The position numbers and the translations under genes were made by a program. A stretch of DNA of 41,089 nt from Chromera velia (Eukaryota; Sar; Chromeraceae), in the NCBI GenBank assembly GCA_018398765.1, contig JAHBMJ010005834.1:2501-43589 (forward strand), in the 5' to 3' direction. Positions within the stretch are counted from its first letter, which is position 1. Each line of letters opens with the position of its first letter. Below are positions 13,238-24,300 of the stretch, one piece after another. Under the pieces are notes generated by a model, which was given only the letters and a program-made list of their open reading frames with translations, made no database searches and was not told the origin of the DNA.

Positions 13238-15408
13238 GAGAGAGAGAGGGAGAGAGAGAGAGAGAGAGGGAGAGAGGGAGAGAGAGAGAAGAGAGACAGA
13301 GACAGAGACAGAGACAGAGACAGAGACAGAGAGACAGAGAGACAGACAGACAGAGACAAAAACGGAGACACAAAGGGCTGACTGACAACTGTTGGAGGCG
13401 GTTGCTTCCCCTTCTGGAAAGGAGGTCTAGTTTCTTCAAACTCCATCTTCAGCCACTCCTTCTCTACATCTTTAAGTTCAAACAGCCCTGACTGCCACAC
13501 CCTCTGGACTGTACCTGAGAGATGCGGGAGGCTGATAGAGAAATAAAAAGTCAGTGGCTGATGAACCAAGTCGCCATCGGGAGTCCGCACGGTGCGGACC
13601 CACACGCCGTTCCTCTTGCTCAGAGGATCTGAAAGCTTTGGGCGTTTAGAGACCGGCATGGCACCGGGAGCAAAGAGAGACGCGTCATCGACTTTCTCCT
13701 TCTCCTCCTTCACCTTCGGTAACTCTGCTGTTGCTCCCACAGGGGCCAATTTAAGGGGTACCTCGATCCTCGCAATTTCCTCTGGGAGAACATCGGGCCC
13801 TCCTGAGATGGGGGGCCTGAATTGCCGACTCATGCTGCCATCCGTGCTGTTGATGACTTCTCCCAAAAACGTTTGAGGCTCGTCGAGAGCCGGCACTTCC
13901 TCGTCTGTCTGGACGATCCTCAGATCCTCGTCCTTGGGGGTGCCCAGAGGGACCGCAGGGGCTGCCGCTGCGGCAGCTGCTGCTGCTGCCGGTTCTTCAC
14001 CTGCTGCCGTCTCCTCAGTGGCGAACATACTCTTGTGGGCTGTGATATCGTAGGCCCAGGCTTCCTGCAGCGACCACAGAATGAAATGAAAAAACGGTCA
14101 TTCTTTTAGTCACTAATTCATCGATTGATTCGGTCACACATTCATTCATCGAATCATTGACTCATTTGAAGAAAATCAATCAGACACCTCGGGCACAACC
14201 CATCCCACGTCACAGTCACGCACTCATTCGGAAGCAACAGCCTCCGGTTCCCTGCCACTGCAGTGACCCATCGTCTCCCCACGCGCGTATCTTTCCAGAA
14301 ACTCCGCCTCCAAACACCCACTCTGCTCCCCCACCGATCAACCGACTAACAGACCAGCATCTTGCCCTGTTCCTCCTCGGTGTACGCCTTCTTGCCCGAG
14401 TCGGGGACCTCCAGCTCTGAGACAAGACGCTCCCCGTCTTTCTTCTGCGGCTGCAGAGAAGAGAGAGGATTGCAGGGAGGGGGGGAGTGAAACGCTCAAC
14501 GCCAAGGTGGTCGAGGAAAGAAAATGCACTTCGAAGGGCCACGACGTGTTGTGACCCATCTACACGAAAAAGGGGGGACGCACCCAATGACCAAAGAAGG
14601 TAGAGGAGCAGAACAGTAAGAAAAAAAGATCCCCCCCCGCTTGTCTTTCCAAGAAGAAAAATGAGATGACAAGACACAAAAACACGACAGAAAGAGAAGA
14701 AAGGAAAAAGAACATTCAAATACATGACCGTGATCACAGCTGACTGACATCAGAAACGTCAGGAAGGAAGAACTCGAATTCCTGTTTGAGAGCAGGAAAG
14801 TCCGACAGCAGCTGATGGATCAGTGCCCTCAGGTTTTTGATTCTCTTCTCACTCTCTTTGTCCTTGTCCTTGCCCTTGCTGCCGCTGCTGGTGTCCGGTT
14901 TCATCCAGGCCTTCAACCCCCCGATGACCTTCAGGTATCTGTTCTCAGGAAGGAGAAACTGCAGCCAGCAGGCAAAGGAAGGAAGGAAGAGGTGGAGAAA
15001 TTGAGTGCCCTCCCTAACGCGTGATTGGCCGGATACGTAGAGGGATCGAAGGAAACGGGTGAAACTGCAGGTGCATGACCGAAAATCGAGAGACAAACAC
15101 GCGCCGCAGAGAAGAAAGGTTCCCAGAGAAATGGTGAAAAAGGAGCAAGAAAGAAAGCGCAGTGAGAGGACGGAGATGCACGAAACGGCTGAGAAGGGAA
15201 GGAAGAGCAGTATCGCCCGGATCTATCCATACAGAAAGAAAGAAAAGAAACGAAAATAAACGCAGCTCCATCCACGCTACATCGATTCCCCCACAGCTAG
15301 ACCCCCCAACCAACCTGCAGTCGTCTGATAAAGTCGACAGCATGGACGTAGTCGATTGGGGGCCGGGGCTGCAGACAGACAGACAGACAGACACACACAG
15401 ACACACAG

Positions 15409-15477
<69 letters not shown>

Positions 15478-16582
15478 AAGGCAGAGACAGTGAAGAGAAT
15501 GAGAGCGTCGGCCATACTTATGTTGAATCCGCAGACATACGTTTGGACGCGGATACTGGAAAAGACAGCGACATAAAGAGTGCGGATGGTGTGTGTTGAC
15601 GTGCCCAACACGTGTTTGCTTGTTTGTTTGTTGAGGATTCATGTCCTTGAAGGCCTCCATGGGCAGGAGGAGAAGCACAGCGTTCAGAAAAACAAAGGCC
15701 ATGGTGAAGTAACCATCATGATGACAAAGCTGTCGAAAAGGGACCTCGCACCCAGTCATGTTCACCCACCTTCACGCGCACATGCCCAGGCAGGAAGCGC
15801 CCAAAGTCTGCGATGAGGTCGTTGTGGCCCCTGAAGTAGACGTTCACCTTGTCCAGAACGTGACGAGCGCTCAGTTGCCTGCAGGTGCACGTATGCAAAA
15901 TGGATCACAGACACACAGAGAGAGAAATGACAGCTGGAGCTTGCCAGCAGACACTTCCTTGCCCCTACTTCTCATTGCCTGCCTGCCTGCCTGTCCGTCT
16001 GTCTGGACAGCTGTTTTCCTCTCCTTCCCGTCTCCAGCCTTCTGTCTCTCTGTCAGTCTGACATGGTGATCGGGTGGGTCGTTCCTCTACGCGCGTCAGC
16101 GTTGCCGATACAGCCGGAGTGTGAAAAGAAGATGAAAGCCGGGGCACTGAGAATGGATCTGGAGAGACAAGCAGAAAAATAAACCAGACGAGAGCGGAAA
16201 GAAGATGACAATTCTTCTCGGAGTCCGTCTCTCGTCTCCTTTTCACTTTTACTAAGGGTCCGTGGTGAAGCACTCACCCGTCCTTGCATCGGAGCAAAAG
16301 CCTGATGAAAGCCTGATATCTCCAGTCACTCTCCGAGAAAGTGTCCTGAACTCTTTGGAGGTAGAGTTTGCAGTCGTCCATCCGTCTCGCTTGTTCGTGC
16401 GTTGCCAGAATTGTTCTTTGCCCATCGGAAATTAGAATGGGACCTCCACCCTGAAGGAATGAGGTGGGGCTCCCCGGGTCCCCTCCCGCAAAGGGTCCGA
16501 CCCCAGGCAGCCCCACACCCTCCATGTCATGATCCCCAAATCCTCCGTTCACATGCAATCCTTCTGTCTCGTTTTCGGCCAT
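947..16582 (-). CDS. SIN3: SIN3-family transcriptional corepressor, 26 exons, about 2271 aa
   Basis: Scaffold of a histone deacetylase corepressor complex, acting in the nucleus. The ATG at 16582 has a strong context (CACCATGG) and opens straight into PAH1. The spliced frame closes exactly over 26 exons (6816 nt) and stops at 947. Order: PAH1 (residues about 69-138), PAH2 (about 143-222), PAH3 (about 594-655), the HDAC-interacting region (about 646-990, with PSYVPLPENFP and KVEDDRYELDML), then the Sin3 C-terminal region (about 1386-1831) and a basic, Ala-rich tail. Human SIN3A is about 1270 residues, so this protein is nearly twice as long. The extra length is mostly Ala/Gly/Glu-rich linkers, for example an Ala run in exon 6. 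Family assignment is firm; a few exon edges, chiefly exon 17, are less certain. Start-to-start distance to the divergent TM9SF gene is 745 bp. Exon coordinates are in the sub-entries. Confidence 0.88.
3800..3854 (-). repeat. Compound (CT)n(GT)n microsatellite at SIN3 intron 21 acceptor
   Basis: On the sense (minus) strand the intron ends with a CT run, a GT run, a short GA-like run and GTGCAG directly before exon 22. The repeat therefore takes the place of the polypyrimidine tract. Confidence 0.9.
5988..6102. repeat. (GAAA)n microsatellite in SIN3 intron 18
   Basis: Imperfect GAAA/GAAAA/CAAA array of about 115 bp on the plus strand (TTTC on the sense strand). It lies entirely inside the intron between exons 18 and 19. 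Confidence 0.95.
7547..8636 (-). other. SIN3: SIN3 exons 15-16: charged middle region
   Basis: Exon 15 (7925-8636) encodes a charged region with Lys/Glu repeats, RKRMEDILIPSTGRKDLPYH and a proline-bearing basic patch. Exon 16 (7547-7591, 15 codons) reads LWHDVIDLVVWYGLR, a hydrophobic helix of the kind found in the SIN3 region after the HDAC-interacting part. Exon 16 is spliced directly onto the (GT)n tract at 7597-7628. Exon 15 is certain as coding; exon 16 rests on phase and helix-like composition. Confidence 0.75.
7593..7650 (-). repeat. (CT)n(GT)n microsatellite forming SIN3 exon 16 acceptor
   Basis: Sense strand: about 18 bases of CT, then about 34 bases of GT, then GCAG joined straight onto exon 16. 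Confidence 0.92.
9338..9430. repeat. (CT)n microsatellite in SIN3 intron 13
   Basis: The CT run is on the plus strand, so the sense strand of SIN3 is purine-rich (GA) here. This is an exception to the pyrimidine orientation of most CT tracts in the window. It contains no GT tract. Confidence 0.95.
10483..10517. repeat. (CCTT)n array in SIN3 intron 11
   Basis: Eight or so TTCC units on the plus strand, GGAA on the SIN3 sense strand. Confidence 0.9.
11719..11760 (-). repeat. (CT)n(GT)n microsatellite in SIN3 intron 8
   Basis: Sense-strand CT then GT/GC run ending about 18 bases before the exon 9 acceptor CTGCAG. Confidence 0.9.
12029..12084 (-). repeat. Tandem GTCA/GGCA array at SIN3 exon 8 donor
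   Basis: Read on the sense strand, the intron starts with four GTCA units, then four GGCA units, then six more GTCA units. Each GTCAGT is a potential 5' splice site. The model uses the first, which keeps frame with exon 9. Confidence 0.9.
12824..12873 (-). repeat. (CT)n(GT)n microsatellite forming SIN3 exon 7 acceptor
   Basis: Sense strand: CT run, then about 16 GT units, then GCAG directly abutting exon 7. Confidence 0.92.
13174..13370 (-). repeat. Long compound microsatellite in SIN3 intron 6
   Basis: On the sense strand it runs (TCTG)n/(CTGTCT)n, then (CT)n, then (GT)n and (GTGC)n over nearly 200 bp, starting about 16 bases inside the intron after exon 6. Confidence 0.93.
14749..15368 (-). 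other. SIN3: SIN3 exons 3-4: PAH2
   Basis: Exon 3 (15315-15368, 18 codons) reads IDYVHAVDFIRRLQ, the first helix of a second PAH domain. Exon 4 (14749-14958, 70 codons) supplies the rest and ends with LIHQLLSDFPALKQEFEFF followed by LPDV, matching the canonical PAH end. A Lys/Ser/Gly linker is inserted between its helices. Both exons are in phase 0. The exon 3 acceptor ends a long compound microsatellite at 15369-15470. The exon 4 donor is GTCAGTCAG. Confidence 0.88.
15369..15480 (-). repeat. Compound microsatellite forming SIN3 exon 3 acceptor
   Basis: Sense strand: CT run, GT run, then TGTC units, ending in CTGCAG immediately before exon 3. Confidence 0.93.
15770..16582 (-). other. SIN3: SIN3 exons 1-2: N-terminus and PAH1
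   Basis: Exon 1 is 16278-16582 and exon 2 is 15770-15878; they join in phase 2. After a Gly-rich leader of about 67 residues comes a paired amphipathic helix domain. Helix 1 is DDCKLYLQRVQDTF, helix 2 includes RYQAFIRLLLRCKDG, then LDKVNVYFRGHNDLI and the diagnostic end DFGRFLPG. The pattern of a hydrophobic helix followed by 'LF.GH.DLI..F..FLP' is the PAH signature that binds amphipathic helices of sequence-specific repressors. Donors are GTGAGTG and GTGGGTG. Confidence 0.92.
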
Positions 16583-17326
16583 GGTGCGGGCCTTCGAAAT
16601 TCAAAAGAACCCGCACGCCAGAACAGAGACCCGTTTCTCTCTTGCCTTCCAGCGAGTTCAGAAAGTCGAGAGACGGACCGTTTAAGATGCTGTGAGAATG
16701 TGAGCCCGCTCCTGCTTTTGTTTCTCCTCGTAGAAAACGAAAGAGAAATTCGTACGTACACTCAGCCTCCGGACAACGTACCAGGAATTCACTTGCGCCT
16801 TTTCCCGAAACTTCACACACAATCCGAAGCCTGCAACCCAAAGAAGAGGCTTTCAAACTTACGCGACTGTACTGCGTCGATCATACAGGCAGTATGTCTG
16901 ACAGGTGTGCTCAGTCAGACTTTGTCAAAGCAAACTCAGAGAAGGGATGAAGAAAGCATGCCGTGCATGGCATGCCGTGGCCCGTCTCCGCGATGCATGG
17001 TTTGACAAAATTTTGCTTCGCAAAAATGGCATGCATGCACTCGCGCGCTCGCACTTTTCGCGCGCGAGCATGCAGGCTGTCTCTGACAGACAAAGTCCTC
17101 TCGATCTCAATCGGTCTCGTGCCCTCTTTCCACTTAACTCTGTTTCCTTTTCCCCATCACCTCAACAGATGTGTGTCATCACGCCGCATTGTTCACCAAA
17201 GTTGTGTACGGTTTGAATTCAACCCTCCTCATGAACTTCAGTCAGACAACAGGAAAAGGACCTCTGTTGTCAACGTGAGTGGATGCAGACGCCTTGAATC
17301 ATTGGAACCAAATAATCCGGATCGCA
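16583..17326. promoter_or_regulatory. Divergent promoter region between SIN3 and TM9SF
   Basis: The 744 bp between two divergent start codons. Five GCATGC sites lie within 118 bp (16956, 16970, 17029, 17033 and 17068), against an expectation of one per about 4 kb. Next to them is an inverted repeat with perfect 8-bp arms CTCGCGCG (17040-17047) and CGCGCGAG (17061-17068), and a smaller one, TTTTGCttcGCAAAA. No TATA-like box is convincing. TGCATGC-type motifs are known promoter elements in apicomplexan alveolates, where ApiAP2 factors bind them. That link here is inference. Confidence 0.6.
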
Positions 17327-19894
17327 ATGGGGTTCACTCAATACCCAAGGGGCCCTGGCAGGTCTTTGTCTCTTTTGTTATGTGTCTTTCTTTCGTTTTT
17401 GATACACGGGGGGGAGGGGGCGTATAAAACGGGGGACACGCTTCCAGTGAGCATCAACAAGATTTGGCCCGCCCACAATCCTGTAGAGACCTACACATAC
17501 TACAGCCTTCCCTTTTGTCAGCCCGAGAATATTGAATATTCTACGATGAGTCTGGGTCAAATTCTTCGGGGCGATCGTCTGGCTACTTCCTTCTACAAGC
17601 TCCAATTCAGAGGTCCGTCTTACAAGTGAGGATACAGAAGGGGGAGGGAAGAGAGCCGTCTCCTTTTCTAGGCGCAGAATTTTCCTCCTGTCGATGCTTT
17701 TTGAAGTACTGCAACCCTTCTGCTGCAGTCACGGAGCCCCTCAAGTCCATCTGCAAAAAGAAACTGACAGCCGACGACATCCGTCTCTTCAAGGACGCAG
17801 TCGACAGAAATTATGTCTTCGAGATGTACATAGGTGGGTGGGTGAGTGCTTGACTCATCTCGCTTGTTCACTGCATGGCTTTTCGGCTGGAAGACAAATT
17901 CTTTCGGGACTTTGCAGCGTTCTCTTCCCAGCAAGAGGCAGGAGAAGATAATTGAATTTTGTGTTTCGCTCTTTCTCTCTTCCTCAGCCCCCTCCTGCCT
18001 CGTGTTCTCACCGGCTGACAAGATCGGAGTCTTCGTCAGTCTGATTCTTTTTCATCACTTTCAAATCAGTCCGCTATCGGTGCCCTGTCAGTTTTTCCGT
18101 TCCGTTCCTGCGAGAATTTGCATGTCCGGCTGTTAATACGTCGATGTGAATACGCTCTGCCTGCGTACCTGCGGTTGATTGATTGGGTGAATGCAGATGA
18201 CCTGCCGGTCGTCGCACCGATCGGATTGAAATCTGGAGAAGAGTGAGTCAGCCACTGAACTTCTCTCTCTTTTGCTTTTCTGTTTTTGTCCGTGCGTGTC
18301 TCTTCGTTCCCCTCTCGGTCCGTGTTTTTTTTTTTAGGAATTAAGTGGGAGACTCCGTCGGTCTGCTCCCTTTCTCGAGTAACGAAATCGACTCTGATTG
18401 GATTACATGGATGGGTGGATGGATGGATGGATAGATGGATGGACGGATGGATGGATAGATGGACGGACGGATGGATGGATGGATGGATGGATGGACGGAT
18501 GGATGGATGATTGCAGACGGTATCTGATGAACAAGTTGAAGTTTGTGATGGGGTTCAATCAAGACGCCGTCGTTTCTGTGGAGATCGCAAACCAAGACGC
18601 TTCAGGAATGGTCGGCCTCTTCCCTTCTTTCTTTTTTGTGTCGTTGCGTCGTTGGTCGGGTCGGATGATTATTGACTTTCTTAGGTTTCTTCGTACAGGG
18701 AAGCCGCACCTTCTGTCTCGTCTTCTTTCTGTGTCTCTCGCTGGCTGCTGACTACTCGATCGGAGAGTGTGACGTTTCTAATGATGCAGCGGCAGCGTCT
18801 CATTGTGCGTGTGTGCGTACGTCTCTTCAAGTGCAGGTCGACCTGAAGCTGTTGAGCCCAGACATGGAATTGGAGTTTTACTATGAGGTCAGCCTGCAGG
18901 CAGGGTCGTAGATTGATTCGAAGCTTTCGTTCTACTCGCATAGAACGAGCGGGAAGAGGCATGAGTTGCGAGGTCGCACTTGAGTGTGAAGTCAGATCCT
19001 GAACTCTCCGCTCGCTGTTCTTTCTTCCCTCCGTTTGACAGGGGGCATGCACCTTCTTCCTCCCTCCCTCCCTCCCTCCTTCTGTATGCCTGCCATCGGC
19101 ACGTCTCGCGAAGAAAAGAGCTGTGGTAAAAACACGAATAAAGTCGTGGGAAATCTAGCGTACAGCGCTTCTCCCTGACATTCTGACCTTCTGTCTGTGT
19201 TTATGTTTCTTTCTGAGGACATGATGCAGGTCCAATGGGACTCCAGAACGACGATCATGCCAGAGATGAGACTCGTCAAGTCAGGCAGGAGGGAAGGGGG
19301 GGGAAGGGAAGAACAGAACGATACAAGGAGGGCCTGCAACACGCCGTCCCATTTCTCTGACTGTCCTTCAGGGATCTTCTCTTTTCTGATGTGTCATCGC
19401 GTTTGCACACTTCTAGTCCCCTTCCATTGTGTTCCTGCCTTTGCTCTCTTGTCTCCCGCTTCTGCGTCTCTCTTCTCTGTCTGCTTGCCTGCACGGATGC
19501 AGTCCTGCCTTGTGGTCTCCCGCGGAGCAAGCGACACGCAGTTTGTTCTCCGATTGTTTTATTGCTTTCATTTCATTGCCTTTTGACCACGAAGAAGCTC
19601 GTTTACATACATGCGCATTTATTTTTTGTTGCAGACAACTGACAGGGCATCTGGGAGGGTCCTCGTCGCAAAGTATGGACATTCACTGGTTGTCCATCAT
19701 CAACTCTCTCGTCTTGGTGGGTTCCATGCATGGTCTGTGTTTTTGGTTGATTTCATCTGTCTCTCTGCCTTCTGCTGCCTCGGTTGCTTGATTCTTTGTG
19801 CGAAGCGATTATGGTCAGACATTGGTAGTCTGCGGTTGAGTCCAGCTATTCGATTGGTGAAGCGGTAAATGGTCTCCTCTCGCTCTCTCTCTCT

Positions 19895-19943
<49 letters not shown>

Positions 19944-20278
19944 TGAGTGAGTGAGTGTGAGTGCATGCGTGTCTGTTGACCCCTCATCTGATTTCCGTCT
20001 TTCTATTTCATCAGTGATTGTCTTTGTTCTGATTTTTTTTTTTTTCCTTTTTCTTCTTTCTTCTCTCTGTGTTTGCATGCAGGTGATGTTGATTGTGTCC
20101 CTTCTCCTTCTGATTATTCTAAGAATAGTCAGGAGCGATCTCTCGAGGTCAGGCAAAAAGTGGTGGAAGGGCAGAGGCTCATCGACACATTGCTTTTGTC
20201 ATTCTCTGCACCCTGTTTTTTCATTCGGTACATCAATCACGTTGAACCTCACTGCTCCCGTCAAAATCTCCCGAGTCT

Positions 20279-20319
<41 letters not shown>

Positions 20320-21352
20320 TTCCTCCCTCCCGCTTCTCCTCACTCACTCATCTGATCCTTTCAGACGAAAGAGAGTGCGAAATCGCCTCCGCACCTCTCA
20401 GCCGTCCCTTTCTGTTTTCCGTCATGAATTGAATGGAATGAATGACCCTTTTGTTTATTCTCCCTGCTTCTCTTTCTTCCTCATCGACCTTCTCCGAATC
20501 CCTCGCCCTCCCTCACTCTTCCCTCCTGTGCGAACGAAAATGCAGAATGTTACAGCTTCCAGAGGACGAGTTGGCTCCCGGAGGTCTGTCTTGTCTGTCC
20601 TCATCGAATTATTCTTATGTGGCTTTCCTGCTTTCGCTCTCATTCGAAAGGCTTAAGTGAAGCAGGCAGGAACACAAGAGAGAATTCGATTGACAGAAGG
20701 AAACAGAACAGAACGGAACGCAGCAAAGGGAAAAGGTTCTTTTGGGACAAACAGAGGGAGAGATGTAGAAGGGCTGTATGAGGAGGGGAAGGGGATTTTC
20801 ATTATTTGTGTATGCCTGGTATTGCCCTTTCGCATTCGGATTTGCCGGCTGCATGTCAGCAGTTGCTCAGAAGAAGGGCAAGAAAAAGGGACTGGACCGA
20901 ATCACTCACTCTACTGTTGTGTATGTGTTGGTGTCTGTCTCTGCAGAAGAGGAGACAGGATGGAAGCTTCTTCACGCGGACGTCTTCAGAGCGCCCCCCC
21001 ACAGGATGTGGTTCTGCGCCTCTGTCGGGGCAGGCACGCAGCTGCTTGTCGTGGTCAGCACGCATGCCGCGTTTTTTTTGTAGCAGTCAAGCAGACAGCA
21101 AGAGTACACGCGAAGGTCGATCAATAGAGACAAGAAGAAATCCCAATTATCCTGAGAGAAGAGTTTCAGTTTGGCTCACTCTTTCACGCCCTGGTGGTGG
21201 ATTTGTGGAAGCGCGGTACGCGAACAAGCCGACCACAGGGCGGTTTCGCAACGCCTGGACGGGAGCTGAGGCTCCACGGGTGTTTGCATTTCGCTTTGAA
21301 GTGGTTGAGAGCTCCAAGTGCTGTCCTCAAATACGGTCAAAAATAGGTTCGA

Positions 21353-21384
<32 letters not shown>

Positions 21385-24300
21385 TCTCTGACCAGCCTGA
21401 CTGATTTTGTTCTGTTCTTTGCAGACTCTGGCTGTGGTGTTGACAGGGTGCATGCACACCTATCTGGATCGAGGGAAAATGGTGGTGATCGGTTCCCTTG
21501 TGTACACATTGGGGTCATGTCAGTCGGTCCCTTTCTCTGTCTCTCTGACTCTCTGCTGATGTGTTTCTACTTGAAAAAGCTGCCTACTTTTTGTTTGAGG
21601 CCTGGTTTATCGCCTTCTGGCACTCCTGTGAATCTACTCGGCTCTCCCGTCTATCTGTTCGTCTACGTTTCGTTCAACATTTCTTTTTAGTTCTGGTCTG
21701 CGCTTGCCTTTTTGCCTCTTGCCTGCCTCCATTGTTTCTTGAGCATTTGTTTTGTCGCTACACCAGCAAGAAGTTGCCGTAAGAAACAGAGAGAGAAGAC
21801 TGGGTCTGCCTTTTTTCAAGGTTCCCTGTTTCCTTCTTTGCCTTTGTCGCTGTGTATCTTTGTTGTCTTTCCGTCTTTCGTCTCTGTGCAGTTGCCGCAG
21901 GATACATGTCAGCCAACTTCTACCGGAAACTTGGGGGGATAAAATGGGCCTGGAATATTGTCATCACGGCCTTGGCATTCTCGGTGGGTCAGTTGGTCTC
22001 TCTGTCTGTCTGTTTGTTTGTTGCTCGGTGGTGTTGGTGTGAGGGCGGGTGGTTTCTTGGTCAAGTTATTGCGGGAGGGAACAAGGCTGTCGGTGCAGTG
22101 CACAGTCGTCCTTTTTTGTGTCTTGAATGTGTCTCCTATTGGAAACTGGGGAGAAAGGAGGTCTTTTAAATATCTTCTCCAGTCTGTTGATCTGTCTAGT
22201 TATTTCTCCTTTTGTCTTCCTGACTGTTCTCTCCCTTTTCTTTTGTCTGTCCCCTTTCATTGCCGTCTTTCTTCTCTTTCTCCTGGATCTTTCCCTTTTC
22301 TCTTGGGAGTCCTTCACTTTCCTGTTGCTTTCCTTCACGCAGGGCCCTGCCTTTCTGATGTGGTGCGTCCTGAACACCATCGCGTTCGCTCATGGGAGCA
22401 CGGCGGCCCTTCCATGGTCATTTTTCTTTCATGTTTGCGTCAATGCGTCTCTCTGTTTCCGTGCTCCAATTCCTCCTTCTTTTTCCCCGTTTCTACTTCG
22501 ACACAAATGAGTTTTTTCACGGCTTCTGTGGATTATCCCCCCTTCTTGCGCCAGTCCGGGGTCCGCCACAGTCTCCTTTCCTGTTTTTTGTCTGCCTCTC
22601 AACGCACGTGTGCCCTTTCCGGCATTTTGCTTCCTTTCTTTCGATGCACACGCTTTTTCTTTACTTGTCCTTGCCCTTCCTTCCCCTCACTCTTTTTTTT
22701 TTTGACGCCGTTTCTTTAGTGTCTGTCTGTGTCTTCTGTCTCATCTGCACAAAAGCGTGCTTGTCTTGGAAGCCGCGATTCCAGTCAGGGCGTTGAGGTG
22801 CAGTCCGAAACAGGGGGAAATGATGCTGAGACGGCATTTGACCATCCGAACGGGTGATCGACAAGCAGAAGAGATTGAGCGAGAAATGAAACGTTGCACG
22901 GTGCCAATTTGGGTGCGCAATTCATTGCTGTCCAGCCTCTTCAGTCTCCTTCTATTCGTTTCTCTTTGGTTGTGTTCTGACGTTGTTGCAGGTATACGGT
23001 CGTGACTCTGGTGTTTTGGTATCTCTGCGGTCAGTGGGCAGTCAGAGAGTCAGAGAGGCGTTCATGAATGGAATGAAAGTTGAGAAAGACCCCTTGTCCT
23101 TTTGCTGTCCGGTTTCTATCGGGAATGGCTCTTTGCTCTTTCTTATCATTCATCACACTTCTCATTTCGTTTTTTTTTTCGGCCTCGCCTGCTGAACTTG
23201 GTTTTCCGCTCCTGGCTTCACGAAGAAAAACCAGTCGTTGTAATCTCTTTTCTTTCAAGCACATTTCATACTTGTTTTTTATTGCTGTGTCTCTCACTTC
23301 TTTTTTATTGCTGTCTCTCTCTCTCTCTCGCTCTCTCTCTCTCTTTGTGTGTGTGTTTCCGTTCGGATGCCAACAGCCACTCTCCCCATGACGGTGATTG
23401 GGGGAATTCTCGGAAAGAGGGATGGAGAGACGGCGGTCGACGCAGGGTTTGCATTTCCTGTCAAGGTGGGTGGATGAGTGAGTGAGTGAGCAACTGACTG
23501 ACGGATTCATTGCCCCAAGTGTTTTTTCTAGCGGCACGCGAATGTTGTGATCCTCAGAGTGGCCATTGGGAGGGGGAAGCTTGAGTGTGTGGGGGGGGCG
23601 GAGAGGGGTGTCCGACCGTTTTCTCTCTTAGCCTACGAGAAGAGCGTGCAGTGTATCGGATACGGTGACTTGCTGAAAAGAATGGAGATGAACGAGGAAG
23701 AACGGGGCTGAAAGAGACAGCAGTCGGATGAAAAAGGATGCTTTGTGGAATGAATTCAAGAAAAGACTGGGGGAAAGACTGAGGCTGCCGAAATGCAAAT
23801 CCGCAAGAAGAACGGAGACTGACGACGAGAAACCGGGGAGGGAATGGATATGGCAACACAGCTAGACGCGGCGCGAGTGTCGCGCTGATGTCCCGTTCAT
23901 GTTGCCCAGACAGAGTGCCTGCCTGCCCGACGCCTCCTCATTCTCTTGAGGGGGCAGAGGGGGGTCAGAAGGGGAGCTGCAACGCCTCGCTTGCCTCTTT
24001 TCTCTCACGGCGCGAGGGGCCGCCCGCTGCACCCAAAAGATGCGCATATTAAACTAGACAGGCAGACAGAAGTCAACGCACCCATCTATGCCCATGTGAA
24101 CAGAAAAAAAGAGTCAATGGAGGGTCGAACTTTGGTCATGTGATGATATAAAAGCAAATAAAAACGTCTCCTGCGTGCTGCATCCATCCATCCAAGTCTG
24201 GCGGAGTCTGGTGCTTGTGCATCTTTGAACGTGAGAGACTGTGCGTAGTTCTACAGCTTCTTTATTGTTTTTCTTTTTCGCTGGCATGTTTTTGCGAACG

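Larger units (their letters stand above)
12495..14450 (-). other. SIN3: SIN3 exons 5-7: linker between PAH2 and PAH3
   Basis: Exon 5 is 14355-14450 (32 codons), exon 6 is 13387-14064 (226 codons) and exon 7 is 12495-12822 (109 codons plus one base). Exon 6 carries a long Ala run, an acidic stretch and a better-conserved-looking end containing LPHLSGTVQRVWQSGLFELK; I cannot name a domain for it. Exon 7 is Gly/Ala/Pro-rich. These exons account for much of the protein's extra length. Frames are continuous and phases agree with flanking PAH exons, which is the main support for including them. Confidence 0.75.

Noticed and set aside
13150-13386. Open frame extending SIN3 exon 6 through Leu/Ser/Cys-Val repeats
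   Set aside because: The extension is translated microsatellite. Homology-like sequence stops at the GTCAGTCAG donor and the next exon continues the frame.
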